This document shows positions 1 to 12,399 of a DNA stretch of 64,000 nucleotides, piece after piece. Location: positions 35,968,235 to 36,032,234 of the forward strand of contig CM060066.1 in the NCBI GenBank assembly GCA_030533445.1, given 5' to 3'. Both the position numbers and the translations under genes were made by a program. Each line of letters starts with the position of its first letter. The stretch's first letter is position 1. The notes under the pieces are model-generated. The model did not search any database, was not told where the DNA came from, and saw only the letters and a list, made by a program, of their open reading frames with translations. This stretch comes from Cyprinodon diabolis (taxonomy: Eukaryota; Chordata; Actinopteri; Cyprinodontiformes; Cyprinodontidae).

Positions 1-520
1 TGTAAAATAATTAAGTTGTAAAAATTATTTGTTTTTGTACATCAATTGTTTGTGGAGGTAATATATGGACAAAACTGATTAATGAGAAGAAATCAGAAAT
101 AAGAGAGCCTGTAGGGGCTTAAACTATTTAATGAGGGCTGTGGGAAGAAAAGCGGCAATTTTTGTTTTCTGTTTCTTTGTTACATTGCTGGTAACTGGAG
201 GGAGGCTGAGGCCCAGAGGATCTTGTATATGTTTAGTTTCTTTTGCACCCTGTTTTGAGTTTTTGAGCACAATAAATCATCAACACCTGTAACCCGACTG
301 AGCCTGGATTCTTGGAGGCCGAAGAACCCCGTCACAGTGACTCAAATCATCACTGTTAATGTTATTATATAGTAAATTAAATCATTACTGTTAAATTGTA
401 TGTATTGTCCAATTGTTTATTTGAATTCTTATTCCGGATTAGTTGGAGACATACACTAGGCTATATCAGCCCCACCAAAAATATTTTTTACCAGCCGCCA
501 CTGGTGGGACTATACCCATT
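1..520. other. AT-rich DNA, possible LTR-like 3' end
   Basis: No convincing coding sequence. An AATAAA lies near 271-276 inside a stretch that reads like the polyadenylation region and end of a retroelement LTR (GC-richer segment to about 340, ending near CCCGTCACAG). I cannot find a matching second LTR or a target duplication, so this is only a suggestion. The rest, to 520, shows nothing recognisable. Confidence 0.25.
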
Positions 521-917
521 TTAAAAGAAGCCAATAGCATCTAAGATAGCATTAAAGGCTGCTCTTATGCTATCACCTTCAATGTCAGCATGGATGTTTA
601 AATGCTCCACTATGATGAACCTGTCAGTATTTAACACCAAATCAGAAAGGAATTCTAAAAACTCATCTAAAATTTCAGAGTAAGGACCTGCAGGATGATC
701 CAAAAAGAAGAGGTTTTCTTGCTTTGCAATTTGGATGAGGGAAACTAAGGGTTAAATGTTCAAAAGAGTTGAAATTATTAACTGCCTTTGGAGTAATCAG
801 TAAGTCAGACCGAAAGATTGCTGCTACTCCTCCTCCTCGCCCATAAGTTATGGGTATGTGAAAATTTAAATAAGTTGCCTCATTTATGCTCAGATTATCC
901 TGTTTGCCCTTTGTCAC
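521..917 (-). mobile_element. LINE ORF2 endonuclease fragment (degenerate)
   Basis: Two minus-strand reading frames join with a frameshift near 690. The upstream part (675-917) contains GRGGGVAAIFRSDL and FNSFEHLTLSF. The downstream part (521-703) contains GPYSEILDEFLEFLSDLVL followed by a degraded form of the GDFNIH motif (here VEHLNIHAD). This order is typical of the apurinic endonuclease domain of L2/CR1-like non-LTR retrotransposons. There is no reverse transcriptase after it, so it is a truncated, dead copy. Family assignment is from motif recognition only. Confidence 0.75.
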
Positions 918-999
918 CGATTCTGTTAATAACTTTTATAGACAGAATTTCTAGGTGCAGCCAAGGTGTTGAAATGATCCATTTTGGTGGATGGCTTTG

Positions 1000-1645
1000 T
1001 TGCTATTTGCAGATGCCGTGATTCTATTGGCTTCATCAGGGCGTCATTTACAGCTCTCACTGGAGCAGTTTGCAGCCGAGTGTAAAGTGGCTGGGGTGAG
1101 GATCAGTGCCTTTTAATCTGAGACCATGGTCTTAAACTGTAAAAGGGTAGAGTGCCTTCTTCAGGTTGGGGAGGATGTACTGCTTCTAGTGTAGGAATCC
1201 CAAATTTAGGGGAAGATGGAGCGGGAGATCAACAGGCGAATTGGTGCACTGTCTGCTGTGAAGCGGGCGTTGTCCGGTATGTTGTAGTGAAGAGAGAGCT
1301 GAGTCAAAATTGCAAAGCTCTCGATTTACAGGTCGATCTACGTTCCTACCCTCATCTATGGCCATAAGCTTTGGGTCATGACCGAGAGAACGAGAGCTCG
1401 GTTATCAATGGCCGAAATGAGTTTCATCCATAGTGTGTCTGGGCTCTCCCTTATAGATTAGCTGGGGAGCTCAGTCATCCAGGAAGGATTCCGAGAAGAG
1501 CCGCTGCTCCTCCAGGTTGAGAGGAGCCAGTTGAGGTGGCTAGTTAGGATGCACCCTGGACGCCTCCCTGGTGAGGTGTTCTGGGCCTGTCCCACCAGGA
1601 GGAGACCCAGAGGGAGACCCAGGACGCGCTGGTGGGACTGGATGG
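1000..1645 (+). mobile_element. 3' part of a Rex1/Babar-like LINE ORF2
   Basis: Conceptual translation in shifting frames gives the C-terminal half of a reverse transcriptase ORF: LEQFAAECKVAG near 1060, YGHKLWVMTERTRARL near 1357-1400, AEMSFIHSVSGLSL near 1410, and MHPGRLPGEVFWACPTRRR followed by RPRGRPRTRWWDW near 1550-1640. This is the familiar end of a very common fish LINE. Several stops and frameshifts show that it is a decayed fragment. No catalytic YADD segment was found. The Rex1/Babar label is from memory of the family and less sure than the LINE call. Confidence 0.75.
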
Positions 1646-4555
1646 TCTGGATGGTCTTTGTCTTTAAAAAAGCTGTAAAAGATGAAAATTAAGAAATATG
1701 TTGCTTCCTTCTGCTGTCTTGAACAAAATATTGGGTTTACATTAACAGAAACATATATTTAAAACAAGTCTTACAAAGTTATCTATAATTAGCAAGTTAT
1801 CTATAATTAGCAGTCTTACCCTGATTCTTTTTTTTTTCTATGAAAGAGCAGTTTGCCTTTGTCTATAATCAATAGTTCTTGTCTATAATCACATGTTTGC
1901 CTATATTTATAGACATATAGGCACCCCATGTTTCACACAGCTGGTGTGTGAAACATGGTGCCAAAATGTTTTATACAAAATGGCCCTGGTCCTTGCAATG
2001 TTCTTTACAGCAAATTTCAGTGTATCTTCCATGTTTTTCTTATAAAGCAAAGGCATCTTACTGTCTTATTGGTGTTGTGTATGACGCCTCTGTCCGACGC
2101 CACAGGGATGCACATCCATATCAACAGTATGCTGTACATAGTAGGGGTGTAAATAATAATTGTTTTGTATCGATGCATCGATCCAACAGCCGGCAATCCG
2201 ATGCATCGATACGTCCGCAGGAGTATCGATTCATGTTTTTTTTTCCTCTGGTCTATTTTTATCCATTTGCTCTGCGGCGGCGCTGAATCTATCTTGCCTT
2301 CCTACCTCGCTTCCTGGTTATACTCTTGCAGCAGTGTGTCACAGTGAGCTTGACACTGACATTTTTGATGTATCCCCAATATTGAAGCGTGGTCTGTGCT
2401 GCACACTGTGGATGTAGATTCGGCCGAGGCGGTGAGGAAGTGGGGGCCAGTTTAGTCCGACCATGGAGGAACATGAGGGCCAAAAAGAGCGGAGATCCAG
2501 GTGGAAAAAGGGTCCCAACGTTCTCGATCACCTAGCTCTTCTAGCTGGTCAAACTTCACGAGTTGTTTTCAGCAATTTCGATCATAAAAACAAAACAAGC
2601 CGGCCTCCTGTCTGCGGCACTGTCTGCGGTCAGCTACAATTTGAGGGAGGTGCAGCGGAGCGTCTGTGGAGGGGGTGGGGACATCTGGAGCCGAGGTATT
2701 GAACTGTACTCATTGCACTGATTTTGTGCAGTACTTTTTGATGCAAGGCCTTGCAGAATCTATAACGCAGGGGTATTATTATTATTTTTCAGTGAATGAG
2801 GTTTAAATAGGAATAGGTGGAGTACAACCTTTCTACTTCTGTTATTTGCTGTTGTTTCTCTTTACATTTCTTACTTGACTATGCCACAATCATCTCCTTT
2901 CTAAAGGTCCCACACAGCACTTTGGATCATTCCAGGCAGTGGATGTCACTTATCGCTCTTCAAGTAGGACATCTTGTAAGTGGTTGGATTTGACGTTCAT
3001 GCCCCAGCTCACAGGCATGTTTCACAGCCATGTTATATCCTATTTTCCTAAAACAATCCAAAATACTATTTCATTTTCACCAGTCCTCCGCAGGACATAT
3101 AATGATGATGAGATTGAAAACATGGCGCGTTATTAAGCTACCAGCTAATCAGCAGTAGTCACCCCCCAGCCTTTCTCAGAGACCCCATCTCTCTCATCCC
3201 ACCAGCCTCCGCTGCTCTGCTGTTACCGCAGGAGTCTGCCTGAGAGATGGATGGCTCAGCCGTAATCATGCCATGCAGAGCTCCGTCAGAATGGCTGCAG
3301 GCCGCTCTTAACATTTACACAACATGATCACACTAGCACACACCATAAACACAAGCTAATAGGTGGGAATATTTGCTGCTACCCCCTTTTTTCTCCCTTT
3401 ACGCACCAAGGGCTTAGCAAACACTGACATGCCTCTCGCTGTCACCTTGGATAGACTTAGAGGGATGCTAAATCCTAAGGGCTGAGGGCGATAGTAGCTG
3501 TCCTCCTCCACTTCTTTCTCTCCATCCTCACATAGCTCCTTCCTGCCATTATCTCTAAGCCAGTGTCTCAGCAGCCGGCAGCAGAGCTCTAGCTTCCAGC
3601 TGCTTTAGCTTGGTACACAGCAGCCAGAGGAGCTAGAGGCGAGGTCGCTCCCATATCGGCATCCTCTCATGTGGGCAGCTTTAAGGCTAGCTTTCAGCCA
3701 AGCGGCATCAAAACATGCTGAAGAATTAGTAAAGAAAGGTTTAAGAACAAGTCTTTTTTATACTTTTATACATTGTTGGTTTTCTGTTTTAAAAACTTTT
3801 ATGCTTAATTTTAACAAAATGTGGCAGAGAAAACTAAACTGGGTTAAACATCGGATCTGCTATCAAGCACATTTTCAAGTTCAACTAAAAACAACAAATG
3901 ATAAATCAAATTGCATTGTTATTTCCTGAATATGTTGTGAAAAAGCAGGGTGTTTTATTTTCTACCCTGATGCAATGAGAAATCAGGTACCAGGTTTATT
4001 CACAAAGACTCCCAACATGAGGTCACACCTTGTACTTTTTATATTTATTACATGGTTTAATACCCTCCCTGGGAACTAACAGTAATTGAAAATGCAATAT
4101 AAATGGCTGTCATATATCAATCATGCTGGAGGTGGATTTTCTGGGAAAGTGATTGAGCTTGAAAGTCCTGAGAAATTTGTTTTGGGTAAAATATTTTGTT
4201 TATATTACGTTGGTTTTCAAAGTGTATTTTATTCTTTTTTTTTCATGATTTTTTTCTTTTTAATTTGCTTTTGACTGTTTGGGGTTTTATTAAGGCATGG
4301 TGCACTATCCATGGCCAGTCAGGAATTGTTTATTTGTAAATCCAAATAATTCCTCATTGTGTTAATTATGGGATCAATGACTTCTTTATACCTCTTTGGT
4401 GGTTGTAACACTTTTTTTTTTTTTTTTAGAAAATAAAAAGTTCGTACACACCTAAACAGTCTTAGAGGATCTGATTTGATTTTTAGATATTTACTTTCCA
4501 GTTTATAGTTGAAAACAATGGAGCATGAGAAATTTTTTGCATTTCCACACTTTAT
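1646..4555. other. Intergenic, includes a hAT-like ATCGAT-rich repeat near 2141-2770
   Basis: From about 2141 the sequence GTAGGGGTGTAAAT resembles a hAT terminus. It is followed by a perfect 14-bp inverted pair GTATCGATGCATCG (2167-2180) and its complement (2199-2212), a style seen in fish hAT MITEs. I could not find a right terminus or target duplication. The reading frame at 2463-2702 is too short and featureless to call a gene. Elsewhere in this stretch I see ordinary AT-rich sequence and no gene. Confidence 0.3.
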
Positions 4556-4556
4556 T

Positions 4557-4626
4557 ATCCATCCATCCATCCATCCATCCATCCATCCATCCATCCATCC
4601 ATCCATCCATCCATCCATCCATCCAT
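4557..4626. repeat. (TCCA)n microsatellite
   Basis: About 17 uninterrupted TCCA tetramers. The open frame across it on the minus strand (repeated Trp-Met-Asp-Gly) is an artefact of the repeat. Confidence 0.97.
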
Positions 4627-5900
4627 TCTAGAGTCTGTAATTGTTATTTTATTTTGAAGACCATATCTGAATTGCATTCTTAAAAAAATCACTTTTGTAT
4701 TTTATATATATATATTAAAAGCTCTAGAAAGCAGGAAACCTCTTTGTTAAAGTGCAACATCTTATAAAGGTATTCCTTTACAAAAAAGGGGGTATCTATG
4801 GATTGAGTGGGGTTAAGATGAAGAAATTCTTGACTTATAAACATCTTATCTATTCAAAATTGTTTATAAATGTCTCAAATGTTTCTCACTGTTTCTTGGT
4901 AAATCTCTGAAATTGTGTTGTTCGGCAGTATATCTGCAACTGGTATAAATGTTTGGTCCATTCTACAGTGTTTTACGTCTTAAGATAAACCTGTTTTCAT
5001 AAAGGGATCATTGGCTCATACTTATTATAGTATTATATTATATATAATAATATATATTATATTCTGCGGCTATATTAAACTTCAAATTCTACTTCACCAG
5101 AATGAATGGTGGAAACCAAAATAGGTGTATTACAGGACACTTATAAAAACCACAGTAAAGGTTAACATGAAAAAAAAATGTAATAAAATTTTTGAAGGGT
5201 TTCATGTTACCAATTGACCAGCATCTATGTTTACAGACTGAGTAAAAGCAACCAGGCTTTTGAAAGGAGTTTCCTTCAAATTTCAAAATATCTGTTTATT
5301 TTATACAATTAAAGGACTGAACTGTAACATGAAAACCCTGTGCAGTAAATTTGAATTAGATTTCCTTAATTTTAAGGCATCTCTATTGCACTAGTTTCAA
5401 AGACAACATGTGAGGTACTGTCCTATCGACGCAGACTCATTGTCCCACGATTGGTCGATCTGTTCACCCTGCTTATGTTGACCTGTTGACCGGTTCATTA
5501 GATGAAACCATGTGCCGGCTCCAGATCTACGCTCTTAACTGCTGTCTGGGTCTCTCTTCCAGCCTCCCCGCTAACAACACACATGTCGGCTCCACCATTC
5601 TCTGCCAGATACATAATTGTGCTACTTTCTACTGCCACCACTGACACCAGAGGAGCAGCAGACGTTAAAACAAAAGCAAGGTGCCATTTGCCAAACTTCA
5701 TCAAGGGAACAGCCTGTGTGAGACACCTTTCCTCTTGAAATGAGGACTTTTTTGTTTGGATGGGCTAAACAGATAAGGTATGACCAATTGCTGTGGCACA
5801 GTACATGCTGAAGGCAAGATTGCTAACTGCAATGTCAAACTATCCTGCCCCACTGACTGCCAACAGATTCAGTGTTAGAATGTAAAAAACAAATATTTTA
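4627..5900. other. Intergenic, nothing firm
   Basis: AT-rich DNA with a TA-rich run near 5026-5062. A minus-strand frame (ATG at 5701 down to 5498) starts with a hydrophobic, signal-peptide-like stretch, but it has no recognisable domain and no downstream exon that I can see, so it is not called as a gene. Confidence 0.4.
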
Positions 5901-5968
5901 GGAAGGAAGGAAGGAAGGAAGGAAGGAAGGAAGGAAGGAAGGAAGGAAGGAAGGAAGGAAGGAAGGAA
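5901..5968. repeat. (GGAA)n microsatellite
   Basis: About 16 GGAA units with an AAAG interruption at the right edge. Confidence 0.97.
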
Positions 5969-8900
5969 AGAAGGCACAACTAAGACAATGGGATAAGGAA
6001 CAAATTCCAGAAATAAAACCATTCTTTTTTTTCTGCATACCTATTTAGGCCTAAGATATATTGAAATCAAATGCCATACTTTCACAGACTGCATTGGAGT
6101 CATTAAACAACTGCATCACTTTATTGAATAGGTTTTCTTCATCATTTAGGTTAACCCCATGTTATTTTCCGATCTGATTAAAGTACTGCTAGCTCACAAA
6201 CTATGAGTCATGAAAGGAGCCATCATTGTCCACCACTGCTATCTGCCTTTGACGCACACACATAGTGGAGGCACTCATCGTCATCAAAACCACATCTGAG
6301 TCAGTGGGATGTAGGGTCACATCTTTCCAGGTCTCACTCCAACAATCTGTAGACGTAAGCAGCCAGAATCATGCGCAGGCTGCGCTGCCTGACGTAAGCA
6401 AGGCTTCTCAAAGGGTTTGAGCACAGCACCCTCCCAGGAGAGTCATTTCAGCAATGAGTCATACACACCCATTAACCTTCACGTCATTACAAGCCCGATA
6501 AAAATAACGTCAATATCAGGACTGAGCCATGAACCTTTTATTGTGTGCCGGAGATTTATGCTCAGGGCTTTTCCTTTGTGCCTTCCAGTTGCATTCAGAA
6601 GAGAAAATAATAAGTGTGACTTCATGAATCCAGTAAAATTGACTCTGTCACCTTTGCAGGTTAAACACATTAGTTATACGCCAACACACTGTGGGGAATC
6701 TGATTCCATAGAGGCACCTCTGAAGGATACATTCAGCATCGAAAATTTCTGCAGAGATGAAGCTATACATACAGCAATTTAGTTCAATTCAGTGTTTCAT
6801 CAGTGTCTTAAATCATCATTAGCAATTAACCCAGTGGCAATTTAGACCTAATTTACCAGTGGGGGAAATATTTTTTTCAGGGGGGCACATAAAAGAATAA
6901 TATGAAAAGCAGGACTATAGCGCATAGCTTAGTATAGTAGGTGAGCCATAAAGCCAAGGCTGCAGACCCTTGATCTAGAAGCTGAAAGCTGTGATCCTTT
7001 TTTAATGCAGCCAGGACTTAAAGTGATGTACCTGCATTTAGAAATGCAGGTACATCACTACATAATCTTTTTATTTGACCCTTTACAACTAAAACATCTT
7101 TTTAGATGCAGACGGACATCTCAGTAGTTTAGCTGCGATGCATCTATAAGCCTGCAGCCTCGGAAGTCCCCACGTCCCACAATTGGACAATTAAGGTAAA
7201 AAATTACATTGATTAAAATAAACAATCAGTCACGAATCTTCTGTCAGCGAGTATCACAAGAAATGATTTAGTATCCTGTTTTTAGTACAGGGGCCACTAC
7301 ACTGGTTTATGTTGGCCCGTGGTGGCACCTGTCTAGAACCATTAAAAAAAAAAAAAATTATTAAACACCCAACAATTCCGACATTTTGCAGATAGAAGCT
7401 GTACTTCTATTTCTGACTGCCACCACTCCCATTTCTCACCACAACAATTCTCTTAAATTAGCAATGCCGTGATTATGATAGTCTCACTTCTCTACAATAT
7501 TCAATCTATATATGACTTCAGGGGGTTTAGCCACACTACTACTACAAATGTAGCTGTCAAATTGCCATTTTAAGGATGTCTTCTGGCATGCAACTGAAAT
7601 TCCCTCCAGAGAAAATAGTCTTTTCTTTACAGTTACATTTTTCAGAACATGTGGTTAAGCCAAGGCTACATGTGAGGTTGATAAAGGGGAAGTTAAAATA
7701 CTTATATACACTCAGACACCAGCTGCAGACAAATCCTCTTTCTTTGTCCTTTGGCTCAAACCAGAAGGAAATGTGAGTTGTAGTTAAAGCTGAACATGAA
7801 GGATTTAAACATTCAAACTTCAATGTTTAAATCCTTCTTTCTGATCTAACTCTGGCATACACTTGGTTGTGTCCTCTTCAGTTTTTTTGGAGTTTCCTCT
7901 AATTATTCAAAGATTCCATGTTTCAAGCAAAGGATCAGTTTGGATTAATGTGGAGAAATCCATCACATTTTTACTTCCAGGAGGCACTTGTAGCAAAAGT
8001 GCTCACAACATATTTTAAGTCACCAATTAACAGCCCAACATTTATCAGTCCAAGGTCTCTTAGAAGTGTAATTTACATCAAGGACGCAAGCCGCTTTTTT
8101 TTTTTTTTACAGCCAAAGACAGTGAAAGACTTCAAGATGGTGTAGTCATAAAGAAATTATCATTTTCTGTATATAGCCTTGTGAAAGAGAGTGGTAGTTT
8201 ACTATAAAAGCATGCTACAATTCTAATTGCAGTTTGTGCTATTTTTAAAATTCTATCAAACAAGAGACCTGAACAAAACCTGTTTCACATACTATGGTTG
8301 CAGGAACATTTTTAAAAGCTTAAACATGAGACAGGCAAAAACCCGTGGTGATGAGTCAACAGGAATGCAAAAGATGCCAATGCAGACAACAAGTGTTGAA
8401 TAAATATTCAAAATATTTTAAACAGGAATGCATTGTTCTGTAGAATTTCACTCACAGCTCACCGATATACATAAGATGCCCAAAGCTAAAAGGAAGAATG
8501 TGAGCTTTTTGAGATTATTTTTTTTTAGCTCTCATGACTTTGCTTCTGATTGTGCATCACGACAAGATAAACAAGGTTCCTCCACAAGTTTTTGTCAACT
8601 TAACTTTTCTTTTACATTTTAATTATTCGTTTTGAGAAGGGAGAAAGCTCCTCTGTAAAAAGCCTTTTTCCCAATTTTTAACTTTAACACACATCTTTCA
8701 TACTCAAGTATCATTTTTGCTTGTCTTTCCAGTTTTGGAGGTTGTTAACAGATGTGTGTTGTGAATGAAAACATATCTATACCCCCTGGGAAATGTAGTC
8801 ATGCTTACATTTTTTAAAATGATAATAAAAACACTATAAGCAAGTTTACTTGAGACAAACATCCAATATATATTACTCACGTTATAAGGAATGTTACTCC

Positions 8901-9418
8901 AAAGATGATTTATTTGGGTTAGAGCTTTTTAAAAAAGAAAAACTGTATGGAAGACACTGGGGTTTTTTTCAGTTTAACATTCATAAATAGGACTTTATCT
9001 GATAGTTTTATCATTTTATAAACAGAGCTGAACTTACAATATGCAAATCAATCAGAATGAAAAAAAAAATGTAGTAATAGCCTATTGGCTTTTTTCTTTT
9101 CTTTTAAGAATACACAATGAGCAAAGCTGCCAATGTTTAGGAAGTCAAGTTTGCCGTTCAATTGAGACATAAAGGATTATATGGACTCCAAGATTAGAGG
9201 TGTTTTTTTTATGGTGTCGCTCTTATTTATTAGACAGTTATTGATGCTTAAGAAATTATTTAGGGTGGTGAGAACTCTTTTCCAGATTTATTTCCCCCCA
9301 AAAATGAGCTTTGTAGTGAAGTTAACCTTAGAATCTGGTATTTTCTGGAGCAAAAAGTTACATTTTCAGTCATTTTATTCATCAAAAATGAAGAGCTCAT
9401 AAACATTTTCACACTGAA
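5969..9418. other. Intergenic, two short perfect hairpins
   Basis: No gene recognised. Two perfect inverted repeats stand out: 7023-7039 with 7042-7058 (17-bp arms, 2-nt loop) and 7798-7813 with 7822-7837 (16-bp arms, 8-nt loop). A 121-codon open frame at 6417-6782 has no recognisable motif and is probably chance. Confidence 0.4.
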
Positions 9419-9420
9419 TA

Positions 9421-10641
9421 CACTCACCGGCCACTTTATTAGGTACACCTGTCCAACTGCTCGTTAACACTTAATTTCTAAGCAGCCAATCACATGGCGG
9501 CAACTCAGTGCATTTAGGCATGTAGACATGGTCAAGACAATCTCCTGCAGTTCAAACCGAGCATCAGTATGGGGAAGAAAGGTGATTTGAGTGACTTTGA
9601 ACGTGGCATGATTGTTGGTGCCAGTAGGGCTGGTCTGAGTATTTCAGAAACTGCTGATCTACTGGGATTTTCACGCACAATCATCTCTAGGTTTTACAGA
9701 GAATGGTCCGAAAAAGAAAAAACATCCAGTGAGCGGCAGTTCTGTGGGCGGAAATGCCTTGTTGATGCCAGAGGTCAGAGGAGAATGGCCAGACTGGTTT
9801 GAGCTGATAGAAGGGCAACAGTGACTCAAATAACCACCCGTTACAACCAAGGTGGGCAGAAGAGCATCTCTGAACGCACAGTACGTCGAACTTTGAGGCA
9901 GATGGGCTACAGCAGCAGAAGACCACACCGGATGCCACTCCTTTCAGCTAAGAACAGGAAACTGAGGCTACAATTTGCACAAGCTCATCGAAATTGGACA
10001 ATAGAAGATTGGAAAAACGTTGCCTGGTCTGATGAGTCTCGATTTCTGCTGCGACATTCGGATGGTAGGGTCAGAATTTGGCGTCTACAACATGAAAGCA
10101 TGGATCCATCCTGCCTTGTATCAACGGTTCAGGCTGGTGGTGGTGGTGTCATGGTGTGGGGAATATTTTCTTGGCACTCTTTGGGCCCCTTGGTACCAAC
10201 TGAGCATCGTTGCAACGCCACAGCCTACCTGAGTATTGTTGCTGACCATGTCCATCCCTTTATGACCACAATGTACCCAACTTCTGATGGCTACTTTCAG
10301 CAGGATAATGCGCCATGTCATAAAGCTGGAATCATCTCAGACTGGTTTCTTGAACATGACAATGAGTTCACTGTACTCAAATGGCCTCCACAGTCACCAG
10401 ATCTCAATCCAATAGAGCATCTTTGGGATGTGGTGGAACGGGAGATTCGCATCATGGATATGCAGCCGACAAATCTGCGGCAACTGTGTGATGCCATCAT
10501 GTCAATATGGACCAAACTCCCTGAGGAATGCTTCCAGCACCTTGTTGAATCTATGCCACGAAGAATTGAGGCAGTTCTGAAGGCAAAAGGGGGTCCAACC
10601 CGTTACTAGCATGGGGTACCTAATAAAGTGGCCGGTGAGTG
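9421..10641 (+). mobile_element. Tc1/mariner transposon, nearly intact
   Basis: The element is 1221 bp and flanked by TA at 9419-9420 and 10642-10643, the standard Tc1/mariner target duplication. The terminal inverted repeats begin CACTCACCGGCCACTTTATT on the left. The right end is the complement over about 28 bp with one mismatch (GGTACCCC-type versus GGTACACC at the inner end). It carries a single plus-strand transposase gene. The clean ends, nearly perfect repeats and long frame suggest a fairly recent insertion. Confidence 0.96.
9569..10609 (+). pseudogene. Tc1/mariner transposase with one in-frame TGA
   Basis: This frame is 347 codons with one internal stop, TGA at 9800-9802. Removing that single stop would leave a full-length transposase. 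N-terminal to the stop is a paired-like helix-turn-helix DNA-binding region (MGKKGDLSDFERGMIVG, then SISETADLLGFSRTIISRFY). The catalytic part follows: WSDESRF with the first Asp, VMVWGIFSW, QDNAPCHK with the second Asp, and SPDLNPIEHLWD with the Glu. I count 36 residues between the second Asp and the Glu, so it looks like a DD36E enzyme rather than the usual DD34E. This fits the group described as Incomer, although I name that from memory. The TGA could come from a CpG decay of an Arg CGA codon. Confidence 0.93.
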
Positions 10642-10643
10642 TA

Positions 10644-11890
10644 AGTACGATTTTTTACAAAAAAGTAAATTTTTACAGCGGCATCAGAAAAGGTCAAAAG
10701 GTCTGGGTTGTTTCTTATTCTTAAGCCCAAGTAAACAGTGTGTTCTCTTTACAACACTCTAAAGGCTGCTCCCTTTGTTTCACCCTCCACCAAAGCCATC
10801 ATAAAGACGTCGGCGAGAGCAGCAAACTGCTGTTTAAATGCTGTTAAAAACCTGTGTGTTCTGCTGCAGCGACTCACTCAATTTATCTCTATAAAAGACA
10901 AGCTGCTGTGAGTCCCAGCTGAGGCAGTGAAGAAAGAGTGATGACAGTTTGGGAAGTCGGGTCACGAGCGTCAGCAACTGCACTGCTCTGCTGCCTCAGG
11001 GTGTTGCTTTTTCAAGCAACAGGCCTGGAAAGGAACTATAAAACAGAAAAGCAGTAACAGTTAAAGTTTCAAACATGCTTCCTGAACTTCAACTTTTCTG
11101 ATCATTTACTATTGGGTATTAATATATGTGACTCAGAATGAAAAAGTAAAGGCATGGTTAGGTATCTGTTGACTTATTTGTATTCTTTAAACCCTGACAG
11201 TCTACCAGTAGACAGTTGGATGTGAACTTGAAACACCCTTCACTCCCCTATATTGTTGTGTTTTTTCTCTGTCATTGTTACTGGGTTCATCGCTACTAAC
11301 AGATAAAAACCTATGCTTTTAAGATGATTTTCCATGTTTGATCACCAGTCTGGGGTGCAGGAATAACATTGTATCTCATGGAAATGTAATGTTACAAATT
11401 ACATGTCCTTACTCCCCCAAAGAGCAGCAGCGTGATAGGATCCTTGGATCCACTGAATTAAGTTCATGAAAATGAGCTCCTGGAGACTTCATAGGTGCCA
11501 TATATGAATTTGATTGACACGTTTTTTGTTATTTCACTTCTTCTCCAATAAGCACCTCTCATTCCTGTCAGAATAGATAAAAAATAGGTATTATTTTTTA
11601 TGCAACAAAATTATAGATAGCTACATGACTTGTAAGGGAATAAGTGAAAAAAAGTATGAGCTACTTGCTTCCTTGGAAAATAGATACTGAAAGGGTTTTG
11701 ATAATATAAACCCAACATCTCACAATACTCCAGCCAAATGCTTCCATTAGTAGATCTTTATATAGTTATATTCATTATCTAATCTAAACAACTAAATTAA
11801 AGTTGGTATGTTTAAGGCAAATTCTTATGGTTCAAGGTCGAAAAGTAATGGGACTCTTCATTAGAAAACAGGAAATATACAGGAAACACA
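10644..11890. other. Intergenic, no gene seen
   Basis: Non-coding by eye. The segment near 10740-10960 is more GC-balanced than its surroundings and could be conserved non-coding DNA, but nothing in the sequence proves it. Confidence 0.4.
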
Positions 11891-11891
11891 G

Positions 11892-12168
11892 CAACACTTG
11901 AAAAATGATAAGTACAAATTTCTTAAATTAAGGGTATTTACCCTTAATTTGAGTAGGTAAATGAGATAGTTTGCCAATGGAAGGAGTATTTTTACTGTTG
12001 AAATAAGATAATTAAAGAATATGCACTTAAAATAGGACAATGCAAATGTGTTTTCTTATTTTAAGAGTAAATTGTCTTGTTCCATTGGCAAAATGTCTCC
12101 TTTACCTCCTCAATCCAAGAACAAATGCACTTATTTTAAGAAAAAAAAATGTTTTTTTCCAGTGTATA
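11892..12168. mobile_element. Foldback MITE
   Basis: The two halves are inverted copies. GTTTGCCAATGGAAGG near 11971 pairs with TTCCATTGGCAAAATG near 12080, and flanking parts also pair (AGTACAAATTTCTTAAATT with AATGCACTTATTTTAAG). A perfect 12-bp inverted repeat lies at 11925-11936/11939-11950. No coding capacity. Exact ends and target duplication are uncertain. Confidence 0.6.
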
Positions 12169-12399
12169 GTTGATGGGTGCAGAAATAATTTGTGTAAGAG
12201 AAGAATTGTAAAGATAACATTCAAATCAAATGAATTGTTTCATAGCCATAACCACACTTTCCTGTTTTAAACTGGTGTCATTTCTTACTTTAAAATAAAG
12301 CGGACTTGTGTGATCTCTGAGTCACCTGAATGGATGTTAATCAGTTTGTTCTGATCTTATAGAGAAGAGGTCACACAAATGAATTGCGCTGCACCGACA

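Noticed and set aside
4319..4618. Minus-strand open frame with repeated Trp-Met-Asp-Gly
   Set aside because: It is generated by the (TCCA)n microsatellite and continues into AT-rich noise.
5498..5701. Minus-strand 67-codon frame starting with a signal-peptide-like segment (MKFGKWHLAFVLTSAAPLV)
   Set aside because: No recognisable domain, no convincing downstream exon and no conserved motif. It could be a first exon of an unknown gene, but one sequence cannot support that.
6417..6782. 121-codon plus-strand open frame
   Set aside because: No motif, no ATG context evidence, irregular composition; most likely chance.
7023..7058. Perfect hairpin as a microRNA precursor
   Set aside because: Stem of 17 bp with a 2-nt loop is too short for a canonical precursor.
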